The translations under genes and the position numbers were made by a program. A stretch of 46,447 nt of DNA from Actinomycetota bacterium (GTDB taxonomy: Bacteria > Actinomycetota > Acidimicrobiia > IMCC26256 > PALSA-555). Location of the stretch: assembly GCA_016870245.1 (NCBI GenBank), contig VGCA01000003.1, forward strand, positions 1-46,447, given 5' to 3'. The notes under the pieces are model-generated. The model was not told the origin of the DNA. It made no database searches and was given only the letters and a program-made list of their open reading frames with translations. The stretch's first letter is position 1. Each line of letters starts with the position of its first letter. Of the stretch, positions 7,620 to 19,844 are shown in pieces.

Positions 7620-9157
7620 GCGTCGAGGCCCGCGGCAGATGTCGGGACGATGCCGTCGGCCCCTCTGGGGGCGGCGGCCGCGGGGGCGGTGTCGGCCGGC
7701 TCCTCGAGCACGTGCTTCGAGTCGGTGACGGGGATCGGCACGGGGTACACCCCCGTGAGGCAGGCGGTGCAGAACGCCTCCGATGGCGACTGCGTGGCCG
7801 TGGTGAGCCGGTCGATCTCGAGGTACGCGAGCGAGTCGACCTTCAGGTAGTCCTTGATCTCACCCACCGACAGGTCGGCGGCGAGCAGCTCGGAGCGACG
7901 GCCGGTGTCCATGCCGTAGGAGCACGGCCACTTGTACGGCGGCGACGACACCCGGAAGTGCACCTCGGCCGCGCCGGCCTCGCGCAGCATCGCGATGACC
8001 TGCTTGGTCGTGGTGCCGCGCACGATCGAGTCGTCGACGACCACCAGGCGCTTGCCCCGGATGTTCTCGGGGAGCGGGTTGAGCTTGAGTCGGACTCCGC
8101 CGCTGCGCTGGGACTGGCTGGGCTGGATGAACGTGCGCCCCACGTAGCGGTTCTTCACGAGGCCGTCGCCGTAGGGGATCCCCGACGCGCGCGCGAAGCC
8201 CTGGGCCGCCGGGATGCCCGACTCGGGGACCGGCATCACCATGTCGGCCTCCACCGGCGCCTGCCGGGCGAGCTCCTCCCCCATGCGCTGGCGCGCCGCG
8301 TGCACGCTCTTGCCGTACAGGTAGGTGTCGGGCCGGGCGAAGTACACGAACTCGAACAGGCACAGCTTGGGCTCGGGTTCGGCGAAGCGCTTCTCGTGCA
8401 TCCCGTTGGCGTCGATGACGATCATCTCGCCCGGCTCGATGTCGCGCACGAAGTGGGCACCCACGATGTCGAGCGCCGCCGTCTCGCTCGCGAGGACCCA
8501 TCCCCCCTCGATGCGACCCAGCACCAGCGGCCAGAACCCGTGGGGGTCGCGGGCGCCGATGAGGTGGGCGTCGTCCATCAGCACGAACGAGAACCCGCCC
8601 TTGAGGTGGGGCAGCACCTTCTCGAGCGCGAACTCGAGGTCGCGCGCATCGGAGCGCGTGTCGGCCGCGAACTCGGCGGCGATCAGCTCCGCGACCAGCG
8701 CGGAGTCGGTGGTGGAGTCGAGCGGCCCCTGGGGGTCGTGGATCATCCCGGGCAGCATCCCGAGCCGCTCGGCCAGCTCCGCGGTGTTGGTGAGGTTGCC
8801 GTTGTGCCCGAGCGCGAAGCCGGCGTCGCCCACGCTGCGGTAGATGGGCTGGGCGTTGCGCCACGTGCTCGACCCGGTGGTCGAGTAGCGGTTGTGGCCG
8901 ATCGCCAGATGGCCCTCGAGGGGGGCGAGGCGACGCTCGTCGAACACCTGGGTGACGAGGCCCATGTCCTTCACGACGGTGATGGTCTGGCCGTCGCTGA
9001 CGGCGATGCCGGCCGACTCCTGCCCGCGGTGCTGCAGGGCGTAGAGCCCCAGGTACGCCAAGTGGGCGACCGGCTGGCCGGGCGCGTACACACCGAAGAC
9101 ACCACAGGCGTGGGCCAGACCCTCGCCCTTCGCCTCGCGGGAGGCCTGGGGATCCAT
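7616..9157 (-). CDS. purF: Amidophosphoribosyltransferase (glutamine PRPP amidotransferase)
   Basis: PurF catalyses the first committed purine step, glutamine plus PRPP to phosphoribosylamine. From the ATG at 9157 it is 513 residues. Cys18 in HACGVFGVY follows a 17-residue propeptide that must be removed to expose the Ntn nucleophile. The PRPP loop VVVDDSIVRGTT is present. Four cysteines in KLCLFEF, KWPCSYG and FCTAC match the [4Fe-4S] ligands of the Bacillus-type enzyme, so it is probably oxygen-sensitive. A GTG two codons upstream (9163) is possible, but a GATACT box at 9165-9170 is seven bases before the ATG. It overlaps purM. Confidence 0.95.
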   Translation of the reverse strand: MDPQASREAKGEGLAHACGVFGVYAPGQPVAHLAYLGLYALQHRGQESAGIAVSDGQTITVVKDMGLVTQVFDERRLAPLEGHLAIGHNRYSTTGSSTWRNAQPIYRSVGDAGFALGHNGNLTNTAELAERLGMLPGMIHDPQGPLDSTTDSALVAELIAAEFAADTRSDARDLEFALEKVLPHLKGGFSFVLMDDAHLIGARDPHGFWPLVLGRIEGGWVLASETAALDIVGAHFVRDIEPGEMIVIDANGMHEKRFAEPEPKLCLFEFVYFARPDTYLYGKSVHAARQRMGEELARQAPVEADMVMPVPESGIPAAQGFARASGIPYGDGLVKNRYVGRTFIQPSQSQRSGGVRLKLNPLPENIRGKRLVVVDDSIVRGTTTKQVIAMLREAGAAEVHFRVSSPPYKWPCSYGMDTGRRSELLAADLSVGEIKDYLKVDSLAYLEIDRLTTATQSPSEAFCTACLTGVYPVPIPVTDSKHVLEEPADTAPAAAAPRGADGIVPTSAAGLDA

Positions 9158-9164
9158 CCCCACC

Positions 9165-9170
9165 AGTATC
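9165..9170 (-). promoter_or_regulatory. -10 box (GATACT) of purF
   Basis: On the minus strand GATACT ends seven bases before the purF ATG, a leaderless arrangement. It supports the ATG at 9157 over the GTG at 9163. Confidence 0.4.
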
Positions 9171-9231
9171 CCATGCCGGTGCGACCCCGACGACTATCCG
9201 GGCGCGACGCGCTCCCACCAGCCCGTGATCG

Positions 9232-9258
9232 AAGGCCGGCGAGGCCGGCGAGGCCGGC
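9232..9258. repeat. Three 9-bp tandem units between purF and purL
   Basis: AAGGCCGGC is followed by two copies of GAGGCCGGC in the 155-base gap upstream of purF. No coding sense is seen. It may be simple slippage in GC-rich DNA. Confidence 0.55.
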
Positions 9259-9312
9259 GTGATCACCCGCGGAGGCGGGCCGCGTCGGCGACGTTCCGGT
9301 CGTCGGCCGCGA

Positions 9313-11541
9313 TCAGACGTGCACGTCGGCGTCGACGAGGGCGGGGATGGCGTCCCGCCAGGCGGCGTGGGCGTCGGCCAGCGCCACGTCGAACGCGCCG
9401 GGCGCCACCAGGCGATCGCCACCCGCGACCCCCAGGTCGGCGGCCCGCACCCCGGCAGCGCCCGCACGGGTGAGCACCTCGGCCAGACGGTCGGGCGTCA
9501 CGGCGAGGACGACCCGCGACGCCGACTCGGCGAAGCACCAGGCGGCCGTCGCGACGGCCGGCTCGGGCGTGACGGTGAAGCCGACGCCGCCGGCGAAGGC
9601 CATCTCCGCGAGCGCGACCGCGAGGCCGCCGTCGGCGCAGTCGTGCACGCCGGCGACGACCCGATCGGCGACCAGCCCGATGACGAGGTCGTGCAGCGCC
9701 CGCGCCGCCGCGAGGTCGGCGGCGGGCGGCATCCCGCCGTCGAGCCCGTGCACGGTGAACGCCCACTCCGAGCCGCCCAGCTCCGAGGCGGTCTCCGGTC
9801 CGACGAGCACGAGATGGGCGCCGTCGACGAGGCCAAGGCCCGGCGGTGGCGTCTCGATCGGCTCCACCAGCCCGACCACGCCGACCACCGGCGTGGGGTC
9901 GATGTTGCGCCCGCGCGACTCGTTGTAGAACGACACGTTGCCGCCGACGACGGGCAGGTCGAGCGCCCGGCACGCGGCGCTCATGCCGTCGATCGCCTCC
10001 GAGAACTGCCACATCACCTCGGGATGCTCGGGGTTGCCGAAGTTCATGCAGTTCACGAGCGCCTTCGGCACACCCCCCGCGCAGGCGACGTTGCGGGCCG
10101 CCTCGAGCACCACCAGCGCGCCGCCGGTGCGGGGGTCGAGTCGGCAGAACCGGGCCTTGCCGTCGGTCGCGACCGCGAGCGCGCGCGACGTGCCCTTCAG
10201 GCGCAGCACCGTGGCGTCGCCGCCGGGGCCGACGACGGTGTTGAGGAAGAGCTGGTGGTCGTACTGGTGCCAGACCCACGACTTGTCGGCGATGGTGGGC
10301 GTGGCGAGGAGCGCGAGCAGCTCGCCCGAGAGGTCGGTGCCGTCGGGGAACCGCTCGAGGAGACGGGGCGCGGGATCGGCGGCCTGGAGCGCGTCCTGGT
10401 CGGCCGGTCGGGCGATCGGCCGGTCGTACACGGGACCGTCGCCGAGGCTGCCGCAGGGCACGTCGGCGATCGTCGCGGCGTCGTCGATCACCCGGAAGCG
10501 TCCGGTGTCGGTGACCCGCCCCACGACGCGCGCGGTGATCTCCCAACGCGTGGCGAGGGCGAGCACCTCGTCGACGTGGTCGGGCGTGACGATCGCGAGC
10601 ATCCGCTCCTGGCTCTCCGACGTCATCACCTCCACCGGGTTCATGCCGGGCTCGCGCCGGTGCACCGACGCGAGGTCGACGTCCATGCCGTTGCCCGCCG
10701 CCGCCGCCGTCTCCGACAGCGCGCACGAGAGCCCGGCCGCGCCGAGGTCCTGCACGCCGACCGCGAGACCGGCATCGAGCAGGGCGAGGCAGGCCTCGAT
10801 GAGCCGCTTCTCCTCGAACGGGTCGCCGACCTGCACCGACGGGCGCTTCGCCTCGGAGCCTTCCTCGAACCCCGCCGACGCGAGCACGCTCGCGCCGCCG
10901 ATGCCGTCGCGACCCGTCGCCGAGCCGAGCAGGATGCCCACGTTGCCCACGCCCTCGGCCCGAGCCAGCACCAGCCGCTCCTGGGGCAGCACGCCGATGC
11001 ACATGACGTTGACGAGCGGGTTCTCCCGGTAGCAGTCGTCGAACACGACCTCGCCGCCCACGGTGGGAACGCCCACGGCGTTGCCGTAGCCGCTGATCCC
11101 CGAGACGACCCCCTCGAACAAGAAGCGGGTGCGGGCGTCGTCGAGCGAGCCGAAGCGCAACGCGTCGAGCAGGGCGATCGGCCGGGCACCCATGGAGAAG
11201 ATGTCGCGGATGATCCCGCCCACACCGGTGGCCGCCCCCTGGTAGGGCTCGACCGCCGAGGGGTGGTTGTGGCTCTCGATGCGCAGGGCCACCGCGAGCC
11301 CGTCGCCCACGTCGATCACACCGGCGCCCTCACCCGGGCCGACGATGACCCAGGGGGCCTCGGTCGGGAACCGGCGGAGGTGCACCTTCGACGACTTGTA
11401 GGAGCAGTGCTCCGACCACATGACCGCGTACATGGCCAGCTCGAGGTCGGTGGGGTGCCGGTCGAGCAAGGCGACGATGTCGTCCAGCTCGGCGTCGGTC
11501 AGACCGAGCTGGCGGTGGAGCGGGGTCTCGTCGACGGCCAC
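9313..11541 (-). CDS. purL: FGAM synthase, large (synthetase) subunit
   Basis: This is a 742-residue small-type PurL, which needs PurQ and PurS to convert FGAR to FGAM. It shows LAMYAVMWSEHCSYKSS (catalytic-histidine region), GPGEGAGVIDVGDG, RIESHNHPSAVEPYQGAATG (two adjoining motifs), VGGEVVFDDCYRENPLVN and, in the second half, NCMNFGNPEHPE and GVHDCADGGLAVALAEM. The GTG at 11541 is chosen because the family begins right there and a TACTCT -10 box lies six bases upstream. A longer in-frame extension would only translate a tandem DNA repeat. It is followed by purF 155 bases on. Confidence 0.96.
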   Translation of the reverse strand: MAVDETPLHRQLGLTDAELDDIVALLDRHPTDLELAMYAVMWSEHCSYKSSKVHLRRFPTEAPWVIVGPGEGAGVIDVGDGLAVALRIESHNHPSAVEPYQGAATGVGGIIRDIFSMGARPIALLDALRFGSLDDARTRFLFEGVVSGISGYGNAVGVPTVGGEVVFDDCYRENPLVNVMCIGVLPQERLVLARAEGVGNVGILLGSATGRDGIGGASVLASAGFEEGSEAKRPSVQVGDPFEEKRLIEACLALLDAGLAVGVQDLGAAGLSCALSETAAAAGNGMDVDLASVHRREPGMNPVEVMTSESQERMLAIVTPDHVDEVLALATRWEITARVVGRVTDTGRFRVIDDAATIADVPCGSLGDGPVYDRPIARPADQDALQAADPAPRLLERFPDGTDLSGELLALLATPTIADKSWVWHQYDHQLFLNTVVGPGGDATVLRLKGTSRALAVATDGKARFCRLDPRTGGALVVLEAARNVACAGGVPKALVNCMNFGNPEHPEVMWQFSEAIDGMSAACRALDLPVVGGNVSFYNESRGRNIDPTPVVGVVGLVEPIETPPPGLGLVDGAHLVLVGPETASELGGSEWAFTVHGLDGGMPPAADLAAARALHDLVIGLVADRVVAGVHDCADGGLAVALAEMAFAGGVGFTVTPEPAVATAAWCFAESASRVVLAVTPDRLAEVLTRAGAAGVRAADLGVAGGDRLVAPGAFDVALADAHAAWRDAIPALVDADVHV

Positions 11542-11547
11542 GGGCCG

Positions 11548-11553
11548 AGAGTA
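11548..11553 (-). promoter_or_regulatory. -10 box (TACTCT) of purL
   Basis: The minus strand reads TACTCT, then six bases, then the purL GTG. This indicates a leaderless purL transcript with its own promoter inside the purine block. Confidence 0.5.
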
Positions 11554-11595
11554 GTGGCCGTTGTATTTCCAATAAGGACCGCCGATAGACTGTCG

Positions 11596-11609
11596 TGTTT
11601 CCGAAAACA
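11596..11609. promoter_or_regulatory. Inverted repeat TGTTT-N4-AAACA, possible operator
   Basis: Five-bp perfect arms around CCGA lie in the AT-rich divergent gap between purL and the 135-residue gene. The position suits control of either gene. It is short enough to be chance. Confidence 0.25.
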
Positions 11610-11634
11610 GGAACCGGGCGAAATTCTCTAAATA

Positions 11635-11682
11635 CCCGAGTCGAAACCCGAGTCGGAACCCAAGTCGAAACCCGAGTCTCAG
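11635..11682. repeat. Four 12-bp tandem repeats before the 135-residue gene
   Basis: Units CCCGAGTCGAAA, CCCGAGTCGGAA, CCCAAGTCGAAA and CCCGAGTCTCAG follow without gaps. The last unit runs into the Shine-Dalgarno of the gene at 11692. The gap is clearly richer in A/T than its surroundings. The repeat could be a multi-site operator or an mRNA leader element. Confidence 0.75.
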
Positions 11683-11691
11683 GAGCTCCGA

Positions 11692-12099
11692 ATGCCCCCG
11701 AAGAAGATGACCAACGAGCACAAGCAGGCCCTCGCCGAGGGGCGCTCCGAGGGGCGCGCGGTGAAGGCGTACCTCGACGCCCTGGAGCAGCAGAAGCCGC
11801 GCCGGGGCCGGAAGCGCACCGCCGACTCGATCGGCAAGCGGCTCGCCGCCATCGAGAAGCAGCTCGCCGACGCGTCGTCGCTCCAGCGACTCCAGCTGGT
11901 GCAGGAGCGCCGCGACCTCGAGGCGGAGCTCGCGGGCATGGACACCACGGTCGACCTCAGTGCGCTCGAGGCCGACTTCGTGAAGGTCGCCAAGGCGTAC
12001 AGCGCGCGCAAGGGGATCGAGTACGCCTCGTGGCGCGAGCTCGGAGTCGGCGCCGACGTGCTCAAGAAGGCCGGGGTCTCCCGCGCCGCCTCCGCCTGA
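11692..12099 (+). CDS. Conserved hypothetical protein, lysine-rich with a coiled coil
   Basis: The 135-residue product has a basic N-terminus (MPPKKMTNEHKQAL), a charged linker KPRRGRKRTAD at about 36-46 and a predicted coiled coil at about 48-86 (IGKRLAAIEKQLAD, then LQLVQERRDLEAEL). A C-terminal helical segment with KAYSARKGIEYASWRELGV looks like a small DNA- or protein-binding module. I do not assign a named family; proteins with this C-terminal pattern seem widespread in actinobacteria. AGGAG lies eight bases before the ATG. It points away from purL inside the purine block, behind a tandem-repeat leader. Basic composition suggests nucleic-acid binding, which is an inference. Confidence 0.75.
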   Translation: MPPKKMTNEHKQALAEGRSEGRAVKAYLDALEQQKPRRGRKRTADSIGKRLAAIEKQLADASSLQRLQLVQERRDLEAELAGMDTTVDLSALEADFVKVAKAYSARKGIEYASWRELGVGADVLKKAGVSRAASA

Positions 12100-12110
12100 C
12101 GTCCCCCCGG

Positions 12111-12155
12111 CTTGGCGCCGCTCGACGGTGCAGGTCGCCCTCCGGCGGCGCCGAG
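12111..12155. terminator. Hairpin between the 135-residue gene and purQ
   Basis: CTTGGCGCCG (12111-12120) pairs with CGGCGCCGAG (12146-12155) with one G-U, around a 25-base loop, between convergent genes. It may terminate both. Confidence 0.4.
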
Positions 12156-12162
12156 CGGGCGG

Positions 12163-12837
12163 TCAGACGCGGGTGCGGGCTGCGGTGAGCAGCGCGCGCA
12201 GCAGCACCGCGCCGTCGGCGGAGCCGAGGATCGCCTCGGCCGCCCGTTCGGGGTGCGGCATGAGGCCCACCACGTTGCCGGCCTCGTTGCTCACACCCGC
12301 GATGTCGTCGACGGAGCCGTTGGGGTTGTCGACGTAGCGCAGCACGACCTGGTCGTTGGCCCGGATGCGCGCCAGCGTCTCGGCGTCGCAGGTGAAGTTG
12401 CCCTCGAAGTGGTTGATCGGCAGCGCCAGCTCGGTGCCGGGGGCCACACCGTGGGTGAGCGCCGACCGGTCGTGCTCCACCCGGCACGTGACCGTCGCGC
12501 AGCGGAACTTCAGCCCGGCGTTCTTCTGGAGCGCGCCGGGGAGCAGGTGCGCCTCGGTGAGCACCTGGAAGCCGTTGCAGATCCCGACCACCGGTCCGCC
12601 CTCGTCGGCGAACGCCCGCACGGCCTCCATGACCGGCGAGAACCGGGCGATCGCGCCCGTGCGCAGGTAGTCGCCGTGGGCGAACCCGCCCGGCACCACG
12701 ATCGCGTCGTGGCCGGCGACCGACCGGTCGCCGTGCCACACGAGGTCGGCGCTGCCGCCGAGCACCTCGACGGCGTGCACGACGTCCATCTCGCAGTTGG
12801 TCCCGGGGAACACGACGACGCCGACGCGGGTGGCCAT
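12163..12837 (-). CDS. purQ: FGAM synthase, glutaminase subunit
   Basis: This 224-residue class I glutamine amidotransferase supplies ammonia to PurL. The nucleophile is Cys87 in GICNGFQ, and His195/Glu197 in MPHPE complete the triad. The start VGVVVFPGTNCE is typical PurQ. It follows purS by six bases and precedes purL in transcription, with the convergent 135-residue gene wedged between purQ and purL. It acts as a 1:1:2 complex with PurL and PurS in the family. Confidence 0.96.
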   Translation of the reverse strand: MATRVGVVVFPGTNCEMDVVHAVEVLGGSADLVWHGDRSVAGHDAIVVPGGFAHGDYLRTGAIARFSPVMEAVRAFADEGGPVVGICNGFQVLTEAHLLPGALQKNAGLKFRCATVTCRVEHDRSALTHGVAPGTELALPINHFEGNFTCDAETLARIRANDQVVLRYVDNPNGSVDDIAGVSNEAGNVVGLMPHPERAAEAILGSADGAVLLRALLTAARTRV

Positions 12838-12843
12838 GGCCGA

Positions 12844-13104
12844 CTACGCCTCCTGGAGTGCGACGACCTCGACCGTGAACGCCTCGATCACCGGGTTGGC
12901 CAGGAGCCGGTGGCACATCTCGTCGACCTGGGCCGCGGCGGCCTCGGCGTCGGGTGCGTCGACCACGAGCCGGATCGACTTGCCGATCCGGACGCAGGAG
13001 ACGTTGGTGTAGCCGAGGGCCGGGAGCGCGCGCTCGACGGTGGCACCCTGCGGATCGAGCACACCGGGGAGGTGGGTGACCTCGACCTGGGCTTCGAACC
13101 TCAT
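12844..13104 (-). CDS. purS: FGAM synthase subunit PurS
   Basis: The 86-residue product matches PurS: an opening strand FEAQVEVTHLPGVLDPQG, then VSCVRIGKSIRLVV and the closing NPVIEAFTVEVVAL. PurS dimers bridge PurL and PurQ. The ATG at 13104 is the last of three ATGs repeated every 14 bases; the two earlier ones open five-codon leader ORFs whose TGA stops each overlap the next ATG. purQ starts six bases after its stop. Confidence 0.95.
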   Translation of the reverse strand: MRFEAQVEVTHLPGVLDPQGATVERALPALGYTNVSCVRIGKSIRLVVDAPDAEAAAAQVDEMCHRLLANPVIEAFTVEVVALQEA

Positions 13105-13132
13105 GCCCGCGCCCTCATGCCCGCACCCTCAT
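13101..13132 (-). promoter_or_regulatory. Two nested five-codon leader ORFs before purS
   Basis: On the minus strand a 14-base unit around GGGCATGAGG occurs three times. The ATG at 13132 reads MRVRA-stop, with its TGA inside ATGA at the next ATG (13118). That one reads MRARA-stop, with its TGA overlapping the purS ATG at 13104. Ribosomes could re-initiate stepwise into purS. Confidence 0.5.
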
Positions 13133-13228
13133 GCCCGCGCCTGCGTCTCGAGCGCCTCGACCGTCACGTGGCGATCGTACCGGTGGGCACCCACCCGGCA
13201 CCGGACCGGCGGGCCGCGAACCCGGCGG

Positions 13229-14110
13229 CTACTCGGGGGCGAACCACTCGTCGAACGACTCCCCGGTCAGCAGCTCGTAGGCCTCCACGTAGCGGGCCCG
13301 GGTGCCGTCGATCACCGCCTGGGGCAGCGACGGCGCCGGGGGCCGCTGGTCCCAGCCCAGGGCCAGGTAGTGGTCGCGCACGAACTGCTTGTCGAACGAC
13401 GGGGGTGAGGTCCCCACCTCGTACTGCTCGGCCGGCCAGTAGCGCGACGAGTCGGGCGTGAGCATCTCGTCGATGACGAGGAGCTGATCGTCGACGTGCC
13501 CGAACTCGAGCTTCGTGTCGGCGAGCAGCACCCCCTGGGCCGCCGCATGCTGCCGGGCGAAGCGGTAGATCGCGAGCGTGGCCTCGCGGACCTGCTCGAA
13601 CACGTCGGCGCCCACGAGCGCGGCGGCCTCGGCGTCGGTGACGGTCTCGTCGTGACCCGACTCCGCCTTCGTGGTGGAGGTGAAGATCGGCTCCGGAAGC
13701 TCCTCCGCCTGGCGCAGCCCGGTCGGCAGGGCCCGTCCGCACACGGTTCCCCGCTCCGAGTACTCCGACCACGCGGACCCGAAGAGGTAGCCCCGGGCGA
13801 TGCACTCGAGCCGCACCGGTCGGGTGGCCCGCACCAGCATCGCCCGGCCGGCGACCTCGGGCCCGGCGGTCTCGGGGAGGTCGGTGGGGTCGGCCGACAC
13901 CACGTGGTTGGGCCAGAGGTGGGCGGTCTGCTCGAACCAGAACGACGACAGGCCGGTCAGCACCCGGCCCTTGTCGGGGATCTCGTCGGGGAGCACGACG
14001 TCGAACACCGAGATGCGGTCGGAGGCGACCATCAGCATGCGGTCGTGCGACACCTCGTAGAGGTCGCGCACCTTCCCCGTGTAGTGGTGTCGTAGGGCCG
14101 GACGGGTCAT
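13229..14110 (-). CDS. purC: SAICAR synthetase
   Basis: This 293-residue PurC joins CAIR with aspartate using ATP. It shows YTGKVRDLYEV at the start, ASDRISVFDVVLPDEIPDKG (two adjoining motifs), then RGYLFGSAWSEY, TKLEFGHVDD and the ATP-site DEMLTPDSSRYW. This is the longer actinobacterial/eukaryote-like form. The ATG at 14110 is preceded by GGAGGAAGGGAG; an upstream in-frame extension is basic nonsense. It lies 49 bases after purB and 124 bases before purS in transcription order. Confidence 0.96.
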   Translation of the reverse strand: MTRPALRHHYTGKVRDLYEVSHDRMLMVASDRISVFDVVLPDEIPDKGRVLTGLSSFWFEQTAHLWPNHVVSADPTDLPETAGPEVAGRAMLVRATRPVRLECIARGYLFGSAWSEYSERGTVCGRALPTGLRQAEELPEPIFTSTTKAESGHDETVTDAEAAALVGADVFEQVREATLAIYRFARQHAAAQGVLLADTKLEFGHVDDQLLVIDEMLTPDSSRYWPAEQYEVGTSPPSFDKQFVRDHYLALGWDQRPPAPSLPQAVIDGTRARYVEAYELLTGESFDEWFAPE

Positions 14111-14159
14111 CGCGGGCTCCCTTCCTCCGCACGGGCGTGGCACCCGTGCGGGCACGCGC

Positions 14160-15467
14160 TCACGGGGCGCCCGGCTCGTCGAGTGCATCCACCGCGAGAC
14201 CGGCCCGGGCCGTGGCCGTCGAGAGGTCGAAGCAGGCGTCGAGCGTCGCGTCGTCGAGCACCGCCGACACCTCGGGGTCGGCGGCGAGCACGTCGCGGAA
14301 CGGCCTCTCGGCCTCCCAGGTGGCCATCGCGTTGCGCTGCACGAGCCGGTAGGCGTCGTCGCGCGAGAGGCCGCGCTCCACCAGCGCGAGCAGCACCGGC
14401 TGACTGAACACGAGGCCGTGCGACGCGTCGAGGTTGCGCAGCATCCGGTCGGGGTTGACGACCATGCCCTCGACGATCGACCGGAAGCGCACCGCCATGT
14501 AGTAGGCGAGCATCAGCGAGTCGGGGATGATGACCCGCTCGACCGAGGAGTGGGAGATGTCGCGCTCGTGCCAGAGCGCGACGTTCTCGAGCCCTGCGCC
14601 GAGGTTGCCGCGCAGCACGCGGGCCAGACCCGAGAGCTGCTCCGACTTCACCGGGTTGCGCTTGTGGGGCATCGCGCTCGACCCCTTCTGCGCGCCGGTG
14701 CGGAACGGCTCCTCCGCCTCGCGCACCTCGGTGCGCTGCAGGTGGCGCATCTCGGTGGCGAAGCCCTCGATCGCGGCGCCGAGCGACGCGCACGCGTAGA
14801 GCACCTCGGCGTGGCGGTCACGCGCGAGCACCTGGGTCGACGGGACGGGCCGCAGCCCGAGAGCCGCGCACACGTGCGCCTCGATGGCGGGGTCGACGTT
14901 GCTGTACGTGCCGACGGCGCCCGAGAGCTTCCCGACGGCGATGACCTCGCGCGCCGACGCCAGCCGGCGCCGCTCCCGGCGCAGCTGCAGCGCCCACAGC
15001 GCGATCTTCGCGCCGAACGTGGTGGGCTCCGCATGGATGCCGTGGGTGCGACCCACCATCGGCGTGTCGCGGAACTCGCGTGCACGCGTCGCGACGGCGG
15101 CCTCCAGCGCGTCGACCGCCTCGATGATCAGGTCGAGCGCGCGAGTGACGGTGACCGCGAGCGCGGTGTCGACGACGTCGCTCGACGTGAGGCCGTAGTG
15201 GACCCACGTGCCGTGGGGTGGACCCACGGAGGACTGGACCACGTCGACGAACGCGGCAACATCGTGGTCGGTGGTCTTCTCCCGCTCGTCGACCTCGGCC
15301 ACCGTGAAGCCGGCCCGCTCCCGGATGGCCCGGGCGGCCTCCTCGGGGACGACCCCGAGCCGGGCCCAGGCCTCGACGGCCAGCACCTCGACCTCCAGCC
15401 ACACGGAGAAACGGGCCTCGTCGGTGAACAGGTCGGCGATGGCGGGGAGGGAGTAGCGGGGGATCAA
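14160..15467 (-). CDS. purB: Adenylosuccinate lyase (TTG start)
   Basis: PurB cleaves SAICAR and adenylosuccinate, releasing fumarate. The 435-residue protein has HYGLTSSDVVDTA, GRTHGIHAEPTTFG (catalytic histidine) and the signature loop GSSAMPHKRNP with the catalytic serine. The start is read as the TTG at 15467 (IPRYSLPAI follows, the usual family start), because GGAGGTCA stands eight bases before it; longer starts would pass through that Shine-Dalgarno. It is followed by purC and preceded by a divergent small zinc-protein gene. Confidence 0.95.
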   Translation of the reverse strand: MIPRYSLPAIADLFTDEARFSVWLEVEVLAVEAWARLGVVPEEAARAIRERAGFTVAEVDEREKTTDHDVAAFVDVVQSSVGPPHGTWVHYGLTSSDVVDTALAVTVTRALDLIIEAVDALEAAVATRAREFRDTPMVGRTHGIHAEPTTFGAKIALWALQLRRERRRLASAREVIAVGKLSGAVGTYSNVDPAIEAHVCAALGLRPVPSTQVLARDRHAEVLYACASLGAAIEGFATEMRHLQRTEVREAEEPFRTGAQKGSSAMPHKRNPVKSEQLSGLARVLRGNLGAGLENVALWHERDISHSSVERVIIPDSLMLAYYMAVRFRSIVEGMVVNPDRMLRNLDASHGLVFSQPVLLALVERGLSRDDAYRLVQRNAMATWEAERPFRDVLAADPEVSAVLDDATLDACFDLSTATARAGLAVDALDEPGAP

Positions 15468-15470
15468 GTC

Positions 15471-15478
15471 AGGTGACC
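15471..15478 (-). promoter_or_regulatory. Strong Shine-Dalgarno that fixes the purB TTG start
   Basis: GGAGGT on the minus strand is correctly spaced from the TTG at 15467, in a window where many genes lack any Shine-Dalgarno. Confidence 0.6.
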
Positions 15479-15580
15479 TCCGTGCCGAAACACTAAACGG
15501 CTCGACGGGGCGAATCGGGCAGGAAGCGACGGAAGGGCTGGGGCCTGCCATCGACGGGGCCGGACCAAGGAGCATCGGGA

Positions 15581-15829
15581 GTGAAGGAGTCGGAACCCGC
15601 AGCGTTCCTCGGAACCTGCGCGAAGCACTACGCCGAGCGGGCCGTGGCCCAGTGCCACGACTGCAACCGCTTCTGGTGCGCCGACTGCCTGGTGCCGCCG
15701 ATCTCGAAGCGCCAGCCGCTGCGCTGCGTGGACTGCGCGCTGGTCGCGGCCGGCGTGCGGGCGAAGGGCCCGCGCCGGCAGGGCATCACCGACATGAGCC
15801 GCGCGGTGAAGAAGACGATCGGCATCTGA
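15581..15829 (+). CDS. Small zinc-binding protein (B-box-like cysteine pattern)
   Basis: The 82-residue protein has regularly spaced metal ligands: C13-x2-H16, C25-x2-C28, C34-x2-C37 and C49-x2-C52. This is a cross-brace pattern like a B-box/RING-type zinc finger with two zinc ions. The tail is basic (RAKGPRRQG, then SRAVKKTIGI). The GTG start has AAGGAG upstream. It is divergent from purB and convergent with purD. Function is unknown; such fingers often bind proteins. In bacteria they are also found at the N-terminus of rhomboid-like or other membrane proteins, but no membrane segment follows here. Confidence 0.72.
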   Translation: MKESEPAAFLGTCAKHYAERAVAQCHDCNRFWCADCLVPPISKRQPLRCVDCALVAAGVRAKGPRRQGITDMSRAVKKTIGI

Positions 15830-15860
15830 CCGGCGGGCCGGGGCGACCCGACCGCCCGGT

Positions 15861-19843
<3,983 letters not shown>

Positions 19844-19844
<1 letters not shown>

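Noticed and set aside
9232-9258. Regulatory repeat of purF
   Set aside because: Three GGCCGGC-rich units are likely slippage in GC-rich sequence and similar short text recurs near 18590.
11635-11682. CRISPR array
   Set aside because: Units are only 12 bases and directly adjacent, with no spacers and no cas genes.
9313-11721. A longer PurL beginning at 11721
   Set aside because: The extension would translate the 12-bp DNA repeat (LGFR repeats) and pass the purL -10 box.
14160-15575. A longer PurB beginning at 15575
   Set aside because: The extra residues do not resemble PurB and would span the strong GGAGGT before the TTG at 15467.
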